A stretch of DNA of 64,000 bases, from contig NC_085138.1 of the NCBI RefSeq assembly GCF_035046485.1, positions 331,682,421-331,746,420 on the forward strand, written 5' to 3'. The notes under the pieces were generated by a model that was not told the origin of the DNA, made no database searches, and saw only the letters and a list, made by a program, of their open reading frames with translations. Below are positions 10,681-19,710 of the stretch, one piece after another; the stretch's first letter is position 1, and each line of letters opens with the position of its first letter. The stretch is from Aedes albopictus. Lineage: Eukaryota; Arthropoda; Insecta; Diptera; Culicidae. The position numbers and the translations under genes are program-made.

Positions 10681-12180
10681 AGAATACCATCTGGGGATTC
10701 CTTCAACACTTTACACTTTACCCTCCAGAAATGTCATTTGGGATTTTTTTGGAATTCCTTCAGAAGTTTCTTAGAAGATTCCCATCAGATTTTTTTAGGG
10801 ATTTATTTGAGAAATATTTCTTGTGATTTATCCAGGAACTCCCAGAGTATTCTATGTCAGAATTTCTGAAAGATTTCCAGAAGAAATTCAGCAAAATTCT
10901 TAAAAAAAAAATCTGGAAGATTTCTAAAACAAACTTCAGAAGGAATCCCAATGCAGCTCCAGAGATCCTGAAGAAACTTCAAAAAATATTCAAGGAGGAT
11001 TCTCACTAGAAACGCCTAGAGGGTATCAAGAAAGGACTTCTAGATGACCAAAACAATCTTCAAAAGGATTCTCAAAAGGATTTATGTGGGATATTCCCAG
11101 AATGAACACCTGGAAAATTTACGGAATGACCTCCAAGTGAGCTCACAGAAGGAAATCGTGGAGGATTGTCAGAAGTAATATCCGTTCAATTATATTCAAA
11201 AAAAAACTTCTGGAAGATTTTTAGAACTAATTTCTGAAGGGTTCCCAGAACGAATTCCTGCAGGATTTCCAAAAGCAAAATTCTGGAGATTTCTCAGAAA
11301 ACGCCTCCTTGAGATTCCCAAGTAACACACATGTTATATAAAAGTTACGACAGCGCAAGTTTTGGTTGTATAGAAGTTTATTTTACGTTATTTCAACACA
11401 ATGTTGGAATTACGTAAAATAAACTTATATACAACCGAAACTTGCGCTGTCGTAGCTCTATTATAACATGTGTGTTGCTTGGGTTATCATAAAAAAGTGC
11501 TGGGACACTTCCAGGCGGAACTTTTGAAAGATTCCCATGGAACAAATGGAGAATTCGTGAAAAAAAAACTCCTGGAGGAATCATAAAAAATTCTTGGAGA
11601 ACTTCTGCACTGAATGATTCCCGAAATATTAACTGAAGGGTTTCCACAAGGAACTTTTGAAAGAACTTCTAGAAAAACATTTGGTTAAATGCCAGGACGG
11701 CTTCCTGGAGCAACTTGTGGGGGTTGTTCAGAAGGAATCTCTGGAGGACAGAAACTGGAGATGGAGGATGGAAAATTCTTGGAGGGTACGCAAAAGGAAG
11801 TTCTGCAGGGATCCCTCAAAAAAGTCCTGAAGGTGATTCAGACAGAGCTCCAGGAGAATAAACTCTCGGAGATTTTCAGGAGGAACTCCTGTAAATTTGC
11901 ACGATGATCCCTAGAAATAAATCCAGAAAGATTACCAAAATTATATTTTGAAGGATTCCCACAAGGGAATGGAGGATTTTCCGTATCAATTCCTGCGAAA
12001 TTCCTACTACAAAGACCTGAAGATTGCTAATACGGAATTATTGGAAAATTTCGGTAGGTTCTCCTGAAGATTTCCATCTTGGATGATTTCCAAAAGGTAC
12101 TTATAGAGGATTTCTGAATGGAACTCCAGGAGAATTCTTAAATAAAACACCTGGAGAAAACCTAGAATGATCTGCTATAG
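10681..12180. repeat. Degenerate GGAATTCC-related repeat
   Basis: Recurring diverged words (AACTCCTGGAGGA, GGATTCCCAGAAG, ATTTTCAGAAGGAA) at about 24-30-bp spacing, interrupted by the MITE at 11317-11483. Open frames up to 84 aa are not gene-like. Confidence 0.6.
11317..11483. mobile_element. Palindromic MITE, CCCAAGTAAC ends, 2-bp duplication TT
   Basis: A near-perfect palindrome starting CCCAAGTAACACACATG and ending CATGTGTGTTGCTTGGG, with TT on both sides (11315-11316 and 11484-11485). The inner arms carry GACAGCGCAAGTTTTGGTTG and its complement. A second copy lies at 33765-33929. It is 167 bp and non-coding. Confidence 0.85.
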
Positions 12181-12247
12181 GATCTCTTTGTTTATTTTTT
12201 TATTTCCTTCTTGGGTACCCTGGTCACTGCGACCAGTTGTTTGATCT

Positions 12248-12529
12248 ACACAAAAAAAGTCAGCGAAAAATCATGCACATAAAGGGAATGCTAGAGTTAG
12301 TGCATATTTACATGAGATGTCATGTAAAATTACGTTACGTTCGTGTAAATTTCCGCTAATAGTCGCGTTACCGGTTGGTGTCCATGATGGTTTACGCGAT
12401 GGTTGGCGGAAATTTACACGATGGTAATGTAATTTAACATTATATCTCATGTAAAAGTGCACTGACTGTAGCATTCCCTTTATGTGTATGATTTCTCGCT
12501 GAATTTTAATTGCATATTTTTTTCTGTGT
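12248..12529. mobile_element. Foldback MITE with ACACA ends
   Basis: The left end is ACACAAAAAAAGTCAGCG. The right end, read on the other strand, starts ACACAGAAAAAAATATGC and includes TTCAGCG. The arms share ACATAAAGGGAATGCT and CGTGTAAATTTCCGC. The target duplication is not clear. It is about 282 bp with no coding capacity. Confidence 0.75.
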
Positions 12530-12616
12530 ATTGTGACATAGGATCTCCATAATAATGGAAGCACCAAGCCCTTGCACAAGGGTGTGGTTTTGGGGGCTGT
12601 TTCGTCTGGGGCTAGG

Positions 12617-13047
12617 ATTCTACGTTGTGTTGGATTGGAGGGGGGGGGGGACTCCAGGCGGCGACGAAGAACAAACGATTGGAAATTTAAACTATTTATT
12701 GCCATCGATCCAGGCAACACGCCTGATCGACGGGGAAACGAGGAAACTTATAGCTAGGTACAGAACACACAGTTGCCTTTTATAGGCAACACACAGTACG
12801 GAAAGAAATCTAATTACAATTAAATTCTATTGACACGCGCACCGCAGTGCGCTGGACGTCGATCGCACGCTGCCCATCGCGACGTTAGGCTGACGATGCG
12901 ATCGATGGTTTGGAGACACAATAGGCAGTGCGAATGAATGGCACATTCGCACGCTGCTTGGATGCGGTGGAACAGCCGAGGTTTGCGCCACGATCGATGC
13001 GAGATACAACAGGGGCTAAACCTCTTCCATTGTCAATGTTCCATACA
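12617..13047 (-). mobile_element. Possible solo LTR bracketed by CTAGG
   Basis: The 5-bp direct repeat CTAGG borders the segment at 12612-12616 and 13048-13052. Read on the - strand it starts TGTATGGAACATTG and contains a TATA-like CTATAAAAGG followed about 100 bases later by GGCAATAAATAG, which could act as a poly(A) signal. This is the order expected in an LTR. It does not end in the usual CA, and no internal retroviral-type coding region or second LTR is present. It could instead be host promoter-like DNA. Confidence 0.4.
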
Positions 13048-13052
13048 CTAGG

Positions 13053-13700
13053 CTCCGGCTAGATTCTTTTGGAGAATTACCAAAAAGAACTAATTGAAAA
13101 TTTTCCGAATTAGAGAGCTCCAAAATCAAACTTCTGGAGGATTTTCAGAATCAATTTTTATATGATACCCAAAAGGAAGTTCTGCTGGATTTACAGAACA
13201 TATTTCTGGAGTTTTTCAGAAACATTTCTCGAGATTTTTATAAGGAAACCATGGAGGTTCCCCAGAAAGAACTCCTGTAAGTATCCCAAAAGAATCTTCT
13301 GAAAGGTTCTCAGACACAACTCCTAAGAAATTTCCAGAATGCAGTTCAGGAGGAACTTGTGAAAGATTATCAGAAGGAACCTCTGGAGGATTCAAAAACA
13401 AAATATTAGAAAGAAGTCCTTCAGTATTCCTGTAAAAAAGTCAAGGAAGTTTTTCAGAAAAAAAATCCAGAAAATGTTAAGAGGCAACGCCTTTCAGGGA
13501 AGATTTTCAGGAAGTACTTCTGAATGACTTTCGGGGAATTCTGAGAACGAATTGCTGGGAGTTTTGCAGAATGAACTCCTGTATTATGCTCTCAAGGGAT
13601 GCTACAAGGAAAATACGGAGGATTTCCACAAAAAAAAAAAACACCTGGAAAATTTACAAAATGAACTGAAGAAGGGCGATATCGGAAAAGCATTCATTCA
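13053..13700. repeat. Degenerate GGAATTCC-related repeat
   Basis: Diverged AACTCCTGGAGGA and TTCTGGAGGATTTTCAGAA words. The frame at 13552-13809 is a chance reading of this repeat and its flank. Confidence 0.55.
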
Positions 13701-14290
13701 AAAACAATTTTGTTTGGGTGTTGTCTTGGATTTCCAGGATACTTTGGAACACGTACCTTTCGATTTAATATTGGAAGCTGCACGGATTGTCCTATTTATC
13801 TTTCAATAATTTCCAATTGGATTTACCAAATGCTCAAAAACCAACATCTCTTCTCAGAATTACGTCAAGCAGCGATTAGGAAATATAGTGTTTGTGGATG
13901 CCCCCATGCGTGAGTCTTGCAACCACTTTTGAGGAATCTCGTAGCAGAAACGTAATTGAGATAACTCAATGTGGTTTTCCTACTTATGATATTGTTCATT
14001 ACAAGCCTCAACAGGCTGCTTCATTTGAATTAAAGTTTTAATGCAACTGCGTTTCTGAGTACTCGGTAAACATTTAATTAAGTGAAACTGACCTAAGGAG
14101 CCTGAATCTTCAGGATGTACTGTTGTTCTGAACCCATTGTGGCAAGTAGCTATAGGCTAACTTTACGCTTTATGCGTTTTCAGGGCGCTGTTTGAAACCG
14201 TTGTGGTACGCTTATGCGATTATGTCGATCCTATTCCCTTGCCTTCTCTTTCCCTATCCCATCCCTTATTCCTCCCTTCCCCGTTATCAG
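13701..14290. other. Non-repetitive stretch, no gene seen
   Basis: AT-rich with short frames only. No domain, RNA gene or repeat is recognised. Confidence 0.4.
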
Positions 14291-15080
14291 AAGGAACATA
14301 TGGATAACTTTCAGAATCAATTCTTGAAGGATACTCAAAAGGAAGTCCTGCACCTCCAAGAACGTCCTGAAAGAGTTCCAGATTGAGCTCCAGGAGATGT
14401 TTCTGAAGGAACTTTTGGAGATTTTCAGAAGGAACTCCTGGAGATTTGTGTGAACAACGCATTCAATGATTCCCAGTGAAATCTTCTGTAGGACTTCCAC
14501 AAGAAACTTCTGAAGGATTTCCAGGCAAAAATCCTTGGTTCTTTTAGAATGAACTGCAGGAGGAACTTGTGGATGATAGTCAGGGGGAGCTTCTGGAGGA
14601 TTTTTTGAATCAATTCCCGGATGGATCCCAGAAGGAAGACGGATTCTTAGAAGAAACACCTGGAGGTTGCTTCTGAGGATTTTTTGGAAATTTTCAGTGG
14701 TTAATAAGTAAAAATTTACAAATTCAAAGATAAAAAATATCCAGAAGTTCGAGTAGATTTATAAAAGGAGGATTTATAAAAGGAGGATTTATAAAAGGAA
14801 CGCCAGGAGAATTCTAAGAAGGGACGCCTGTAGTAAACTTCTGTATAAAGAACTCCTGGAGAATCTTCACAAGGCAAGCCTTTTAGACTCCCAAAAGGAT
14901 CATCTAAAGAAATCTCACAAGGAACAAGAATGAGAGAGCTGCAAGAAATAACTTGAATTCCTGGAGGATACTCAGAATAGAGGAATTCCAAACGAAATTA
15001 TAATAAAAGTTCAAGAAAATTTTAAGCAGAATTCCAAACGGAATTACAAGGCAAATAATAACGGAATTCAACCGAAATTT
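14291..15080. repeat. Degenerate GGAATTCC-related repeat
   Basis: Diverged words as elsewhere, plus a small tandem triplet of TTTATAAAAGGAGGA at about 14757-14800. It grades into the more regular array that follows. Confidence 0.55.
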
Positions 15081-16470
15081 CAAGTGAAACACAAAGAGAA
15101 TTCAGGGAGGCATTCCAAGGGAATTTCAGGATGGTTTCCGGTAGGAATTTCAAAGGAAATAAGGGAGAAATAGTGAAAGAATTCCTGGTGGAATTTCAAG
15201 AGAATTTCAAGAGGAATTTCAAGGGAATTCCAGGAGGAATTCCAAGGGAATTCCAGAAGGAGTTCCAATGTAATTCCAAAAGGAAATCCAAAAAAAAAAA
15301 TACAGGAGGAATTCCAAGGGAATTGCAGGAGGAATACCAAGGGAATTCCAGAAGGAATTTCAAGGGAATTCCAGGAGGAACTCCAAGTTAATTCCAGGAG
15401 GAATTCCAGGAGGAATTCCAATGTAGTATCAGGAAGAATTCCAGAAAGAAATTTCAGGAGGAATTCCAAGGTGATTCCAGAAGGAATTCCAAGAAGGAAT
15501 TTCAGGGGAATTGCAAAGGAATTCCAGGGAAGTTCCAGGAGGAAATCCAGGAGGAATTCCAGGGATATTCCAGGAAAATTCCAGGAGGTATACCAGTGGA
15601 ATTCGAGGAGGAATTCCAGGAGGAATTCCAAGAGGAATTGCAGGAGGAATTCCAGGAGGAATTCCAGGAGGAATCCCAGGAGGAATTCTATGAGGAATTC
15701 CAGGAAGAATTTTATGAGGAATTCCAGGAGGAATCCCATGAGGACTTCCATGAGGAATTCCAGGAGGAAATCCGGGAAAAATTCCAGGAGGAATTCCCGA
15801 GAAATTCCAGGAGGAATTCCGGGAGAAATTCCAGGAGGAATTCCGGGAGAAATTCCAGGAGGAATTCCGGGAGAAATTCCAGGATAAATTCCTGGAGAAA
15901 TTCCAGGAGGAATTCCAGGAGAAATTCCAGGAGGAATTCCGGGAGAAATTCCAGGAGGAATTCCATTAGAAATACCAGGAGGAATTCCGAGAGAAATTCC
16001 AGGAGGAATTCTGGGAGAAATTCCAGGAGGAATTCTGGGAAACATTCCAGGAGTACTTCCGAAAGAAATCCCTGGAGGAATTCCTGGAGGAATTCCTGGA
16101 GGAATGCCAGGTGGAATTCCTGGAAGAATTCCAGGAGGAATTCCTGGAGGAATTCCTGGAGGAATTCCAGGAGGAATTCCTGGAGGAATTCCAGGAGGAA
16201 TTCCTGGAGGAATTCCAGGAGGAATTCCTGGAGGAATTCCTGGAGGAATTCCAGGAAAAATTCCTGGTGGAATTTCAGGAGGAATTCCTGGAGGAATTCA
16301 CGGAAGAATTCCTAGAGGAATTTCTGATGGAATTCCTGGACGAATTACTGAAGGAATTCCTGGAAGAATTCCTGGAGGAATTTCTGGAAGAATTCCTGGA
16401 GGAATTCCAGGGGGGATTCTAGGAGGAATTCCTGGAGGAATTCCAGGAAGAATTCCAGGTGGAATTGTTA
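15081..16470 (+). repeat. 12-bp GGAATTCC satellite array with graded divergence
   Basis: The unit is GGAATTCC plus a 4-base spacer (AGGA, TGGA, GGGA or AGGG). Divergence is high at 15081-15500 and falls towards 15800-16260, after which the array decays and stops abruptly at 16470. Stop-free units give long frames of EEF-, GIPG- and RNSR-type repeats on both strands; none is called a gene. Confidence 0.93.
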
Positions 16471-16479
16471 CCTAAAAAA

Positions 16480-17100
16480 GAACTATTTAAAGTGAAACCG
16501 CATATTGTTTCAACCCGTTTGTAATTGTAGGCATTCAGGCGATTCATTTTTGTTCACGTCTTCGTCAAGCTCACACCTCCCAACAAACCAATTGAAGGAA
16601 AAACAACAATGGCGATGATGCAATGGTGTAGAACTGTGACTGACAGACAGGTGCTGCCATTTGGCGGTACTGGCTGCCTGGCGCAAATCCGGACGGAGCC
16701 GGGAAAACCAAACCCACCAGAACCAGAAAACCAGACAGAACATGCCGAGCTGCCTGCTCTCCGAAACGCAAAAGGCAAACTTGTTCGTCGTCGTAGGTTC
16801 GCCGTCATGCTAAATGGCCGGGACGAGTTCTTTATTTGCATAAAATTTGAAAACAATATGAAAATCAGTAGATTGTCTGCTCTCGCCTTGTCGTCGGCGC
16901 CACCGCCGCCGTCACAACCACAGCCGTATTCGTGGTCGTAGTTTTGCATGACGGAAAAACAAGCATCCTCCGCATCACACACAAATAGAAACGGGAAAGA
17001 ATGTTGAGGATGCACTTTCGGGAGGCAGCCTGTTGGATGGGTGCCTAGAATACGCAGGATGCTTGGCAAATGACATAGTAATTGCCTTTCCATTCAAAAT
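16480..17100. other. GC-richer non-repetitive island, no gene supported
   Basis: More GC-rich than its neighbours, with small GTC and CCG triplet runs. Overlapping frames exist on both strands (up to 179 aa on the -) with no recognised domain. It could be an exon-bearing or regulatory island, but nothing in the sequence decides this. Confidence 0.35.
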
Positions 17101-17580
17101 TGTAATGAAATGGAAATTGCAGTCTACAGAACAATTTAATTGCCAATTGGAATGTCAATTGAAATGCCCAATCAAATGGCAATTGAAATGGCAATTAAAA
17201 TAGTAATGGAGATGGCAATTGAAATGGCAATCGAAATGGCAACTGAAATTGCAACTGAAATGGCAATTGAAATGGCAATCGAAATGGGAATTGAAATGGC
17301 AACTGAAATGGTAATTGAAATTGCAACTGAAATGGCAGACGAACTGAGAATTGAAGTGGCAATTGAAATGGCAATTGAAGTGGCAATTGAAATGGCAATC
17401 GAAATGGGCATTGAAGTGGCAAATGCAATGGCGTTTGCAATGACAATGGAAATGATAATTGAAATGGCAATTAAATTGGAATATGAAATGCTAATTGTAA
17501 AAATCAATAAATCCAAAGTGTAATTGAAGTGGCAATTGAAATGTCAATTAAAACAAATTGACTATTCAAAAAGCAATTAA
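17101..17580 (+). repeat. 12-bp CAATTG satellite, first block
   Basis: Tandem GGCAATTGAAAT with moderate divergence. The Met/Glu/Ala/Ile-rich frame at 17140-17523 is an artefact of the unit. Confidence 0.93.
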
Positions 17581-18087
17581 ATGGCAACCAATATAGGAGT
17601 GGATATAATTAAAATTGCCATGATGGTGACAATTTCACTACCAATGAAAGTTGCAACTGTTATGATACATTGAATTGGGAATTTAATTTGCAACTGAGAG
17701 GCAATTGCAGTAGTTGTCAAGTGGCGGTCGTATGTAGTAACACAATAGTAATAAAACAACACACAAGTCAATGGAAGCGCAATCAATTTCAAAAACTTTT
17801 TGCCCTCTCGAGAAGCTATTCTTTTTTTGTGCATTTGAACGCGAATCTCTTTGAAACACACTCAGGAGCTGACGAGAACAGAGCCCAGACGAAACGAACG
17901 AAATTGCATTCCTAATAGGAGCAACATTTCAGGATGAGCTGAACCAGCTGGTTACCATCGCATCATCGAAGGAACAACGGCGGAGTAGTAACAGGCAGGC
18001 TCTCGGCGGCGTCCATGACTCGCTCCGAACCAACCGACTGGTTTCGACTGACTGTTCGCCCAGGCAAACGATATTCAACTTTTGATT
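17581..18087. other. Non-repetitive stretch, no gene seen
   Basis: Starts as decayed CAATTG repeat, then becomes single-copy-looking and ends at the target-site duplication of the retroelement. No coding or RNA feature recognised. Confidence 0.4.
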
Positions 18088-18102
18088 GCATTTCATGTTT
18101 TT
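18088..18102. repeat. Target-site duplication of the ORF1-only element (3' side)
   Basis: GCATTTCATGTTTTT, matching 19340-19354. Its T end merges into the element's poly(T), so the exact length is 10-15 bp. Confidence 0.85.
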
Positions 18103-18126
18103 TTTTTTTTTTTTTTTACCAATTCG

Positions 18127-18132
18127 TTTATT
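18127..18132 (-). terminator. Poly(A) signal AATAAA of the retroelement
   Basis: AATAAA on the - strand, about 10 bases before the poly(A) tail. Confidence 0.8.
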
Positions 18133-18217
18133 TTTTAAGGCTCAAATGTTTACTGAAAAACTCTACGGAGCCAACAGTCTAATGAAATTATAATTTCTAA
18201 AATTAACAACACCAGGG

Positions 18218-19210
18218 CTAATAAAAAGTTTTTCTGGCACATAACTTCTTCGGTCGAGAATGTTCTTTTGATCCCGATGTCGCAAATTGAGCCCGCCGTT
18301 GACTTGCTTGTTGCTTGCTCACTGCTTCGGTGATCGCTTTGGCCACTTCGTGTAACGTTGCAATGCCTTCTTGTCTCCGTTTTTCCTTTTCTTGATCGGC
18401 GCTCTTCGATTCGTCCACTTCCACTTCCGACATATCCGTTTCCTGCTCGACAATATCCTCCTCCAGTACTTCAATGATATCCTCCTCCGACAAAACAGTC
18501 GATACCTGCTCCGCCGCTGGCACCACTTGTCCGGAAACAGCTGCAGCGTAAGATGCAGGTTGTGATTTTTGCTGCTTTTTCATTTCCACGTAGCTCCTTG
18601 GTTGACGTTGGGGACATGAATCCTTCTTATGACCTACCGCTTTGCATAAAAAGCATGTATCTTGAAGTCCGTCGTGATAGATTCGTCCTTTACGACCTCT
18701 GATGGTGATTTCCGAAGGGATATCTTTTTCAACGTCCATATATATACCTCTCACGCCGGTGTACATATGGGGTAGGCCGAGGTGAGCAGAAAATTTCTCC
18801 CGCACCATTTGTTTTACCTTTCCATACTCCCCGAGCGCGAGCGATATTGTTTCGTCCGTCAATTCCGGTGGCAGGTCAAACAAACGTATATATTGTACGT
18901 TGCTACCCGCCTCTACCATCCGCACCGCTACCGTTTTTCCGCTGCTGTATTGAAACACTCTTGGTTCCGTGTTGTTCTTCATCGACTCCCTCATGGCCTC
19001 GAGCGAGGTGAACTTTATGAAGATCGAACGATCGTGCGCCGTTCGATATGCGGTTTCCATAGTTTGCAGATCGGTGTCCAGTTGTTTTACAAAACTTGCG
19101 ATCTCCGTCCATGTGGGTCGCGGATTACCCATTGGAAATCTGAACTGAACAGTGTTCACAATATCATCCATTCCGCAGTTGGATTCAGTTCCGAGTTTCG
19201 TCGCAAACAA
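18218..19210 (-). CDS. Gag-like ORF1 protein of a non-LTR retrotransposon
   Basis: A 330-aa intact frame with ATG at 19210 and TAG stop at 18218. Residues about 60-170 read like two RRM-type segments, as in insect LINE ORF1 proteins (IFIKFTSLEAM; YIRLFDLPPELTDETIS). A single CCHC zinc knuckle follows: C186, C189, H194, C199 (CX2CX4HX4C). Then come a lysine/glutamine-rich linker, an acidic stretch around 241-270 and a basic C-terminus. Known proteins of this class coat the element's RNA to form RNPs. Typical two-ORF elements carry several knuckles and a downstream ORF2; here there is one knuckle and no ORF2. It lies in its own transcription unit within a 1.24-kb insertion. Family assignment beyond non-LTR ORF1 is uncertain. 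Confidence 0.85.
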   Translation of the reverse strand: MFATKLGTESNCGMDDIVNTVQFRFPMGNPRPTWTEIASFVKQLDTDLQTMETAYRTAHDRSIFIKFTSLEAMRESMKNNTEPRVFQYSSGKTVAVRMVEAGSNVQYIRLFDLPPELTDETISLALGEYGKVKQMVREKFSAHLGLPHMYTGVRGIYMDVEKDIPSEITIRGRKGRIYHDGLQDTCFLCKAVGHKKDSCPQRQPRSYVEMKKQQKSQPASYAAAVSGQVVPAAEQVSTVLSEEDIIEVLEEDIVEQETDMSEVEVDESKSADQEKEKRRQEGIATLHEVAKAITEAVSKQQASQRRAQFATSGSKEHSRPKKLCARKTFY

Positions 19211-19305
19211 TACACACTAGCGAGCGAGCGAGCCACAGTATGACTACCTACACAATACAAGCTAGTGGAATCAAAATCGCCGCGGTGCAAGAGCACATTT
19301 GCGTT

Positions 19306-19339
19306 CGTCTGATCTTGACAAAGGCAGAAGCAAAACTGA
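19306..19339 (-). promoter_or_regulatory. Internal initiator plus DPE promoter of the retroelement
   Basis: TCAGTT at 19339-19334 matches the arthropod Inr (TCAKTY). Taking its A (19337) as +1, AGACG falls at 19310-19306, exactly +28 to +32, fitting the DPE RGWYV. Downstream core promoters of this design are known for jockey-like LINEs and let the element carry its own promoter. Confidence 0.7.
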
Positions 19340-19354
19340 GCATTTCATGTTTTT
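19340..19354. repeat. Target-site duplication of the ORF1-only element (5' side)
   Basis: GCATTTCATGTTTTT followed by CC, so this copy ends clearly. It matches 18088-18102. Confidence 0.85.
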
Positions 19355-19710
19355 CCTCATACCAAGTGCGCTAGACTTTGGGTGATGGGTTGAGGGGGCC
19401 TGCTGACTGTGCTCACTCAAGTGAAAACGCACAGAATCAATTTTGAGAGATTTTTCTTCCGCGAGGTTTCCATTTGTTTGAATTCTTCTGGGAGGGAAAG
19501 GCACATTTCTCATGGAATCTTTTTTATTTTCGGGGTTTTTAGATTGGCGTAAGCTACTTAAAAGGAAGTAAACTACGTGTGCGGTGAAGCTTTCTCTTGA
19601 CAGGCGGGGGCGTAGCTAAGAACATAATTTCAGGAGAATTTTGAAATAAACAATTGTTTTCGTTCATTAGAAATACAGAGGACCCAAAATAAAATGAAGA
19701 TGGAAGGAAA
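19355..19710. other. Non-repetitive stretch, no gene seen
   Basis: No domain, RNA gene or repeat recognised. Confidence 0.4.

Larger units (their letters stand above)
18103..19339 (-). mobile_element. Compact ORF1-only non-LTR retroelement ('half-LINE')
   Basis: A 1.24-kb insertion on the - strand bounded by the direct repeat GCATTTCATGTTTTT. It has a 129-nt 5' UTR, one intact 330-codon gag-like ORF, a 3' UTR of about 100 nt, AATAAA at 18132-18127 and a poly(A) tail (poly(T) at 18103-18117). The 5' end begins TCAGTT, an arthropod initiator, with a DPE-type AGACG exactly at +28 to +32. There is no ORF2 (endonuclease/reverse transcriptase), so any mobility must come from a partner LINE. It resembles in design the half-L1 (HAL1) elements of mammals or gag-only HeT-A of Drosophila. 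An internally deleted copy of a two-ORF LINE is the main alternative. Confidence 0.85.

Noticed and set aside
17140..17523. 127-aa Met/Glu/Ile-rich protein
   Set aside because: Translation of the CAATTG satellite.
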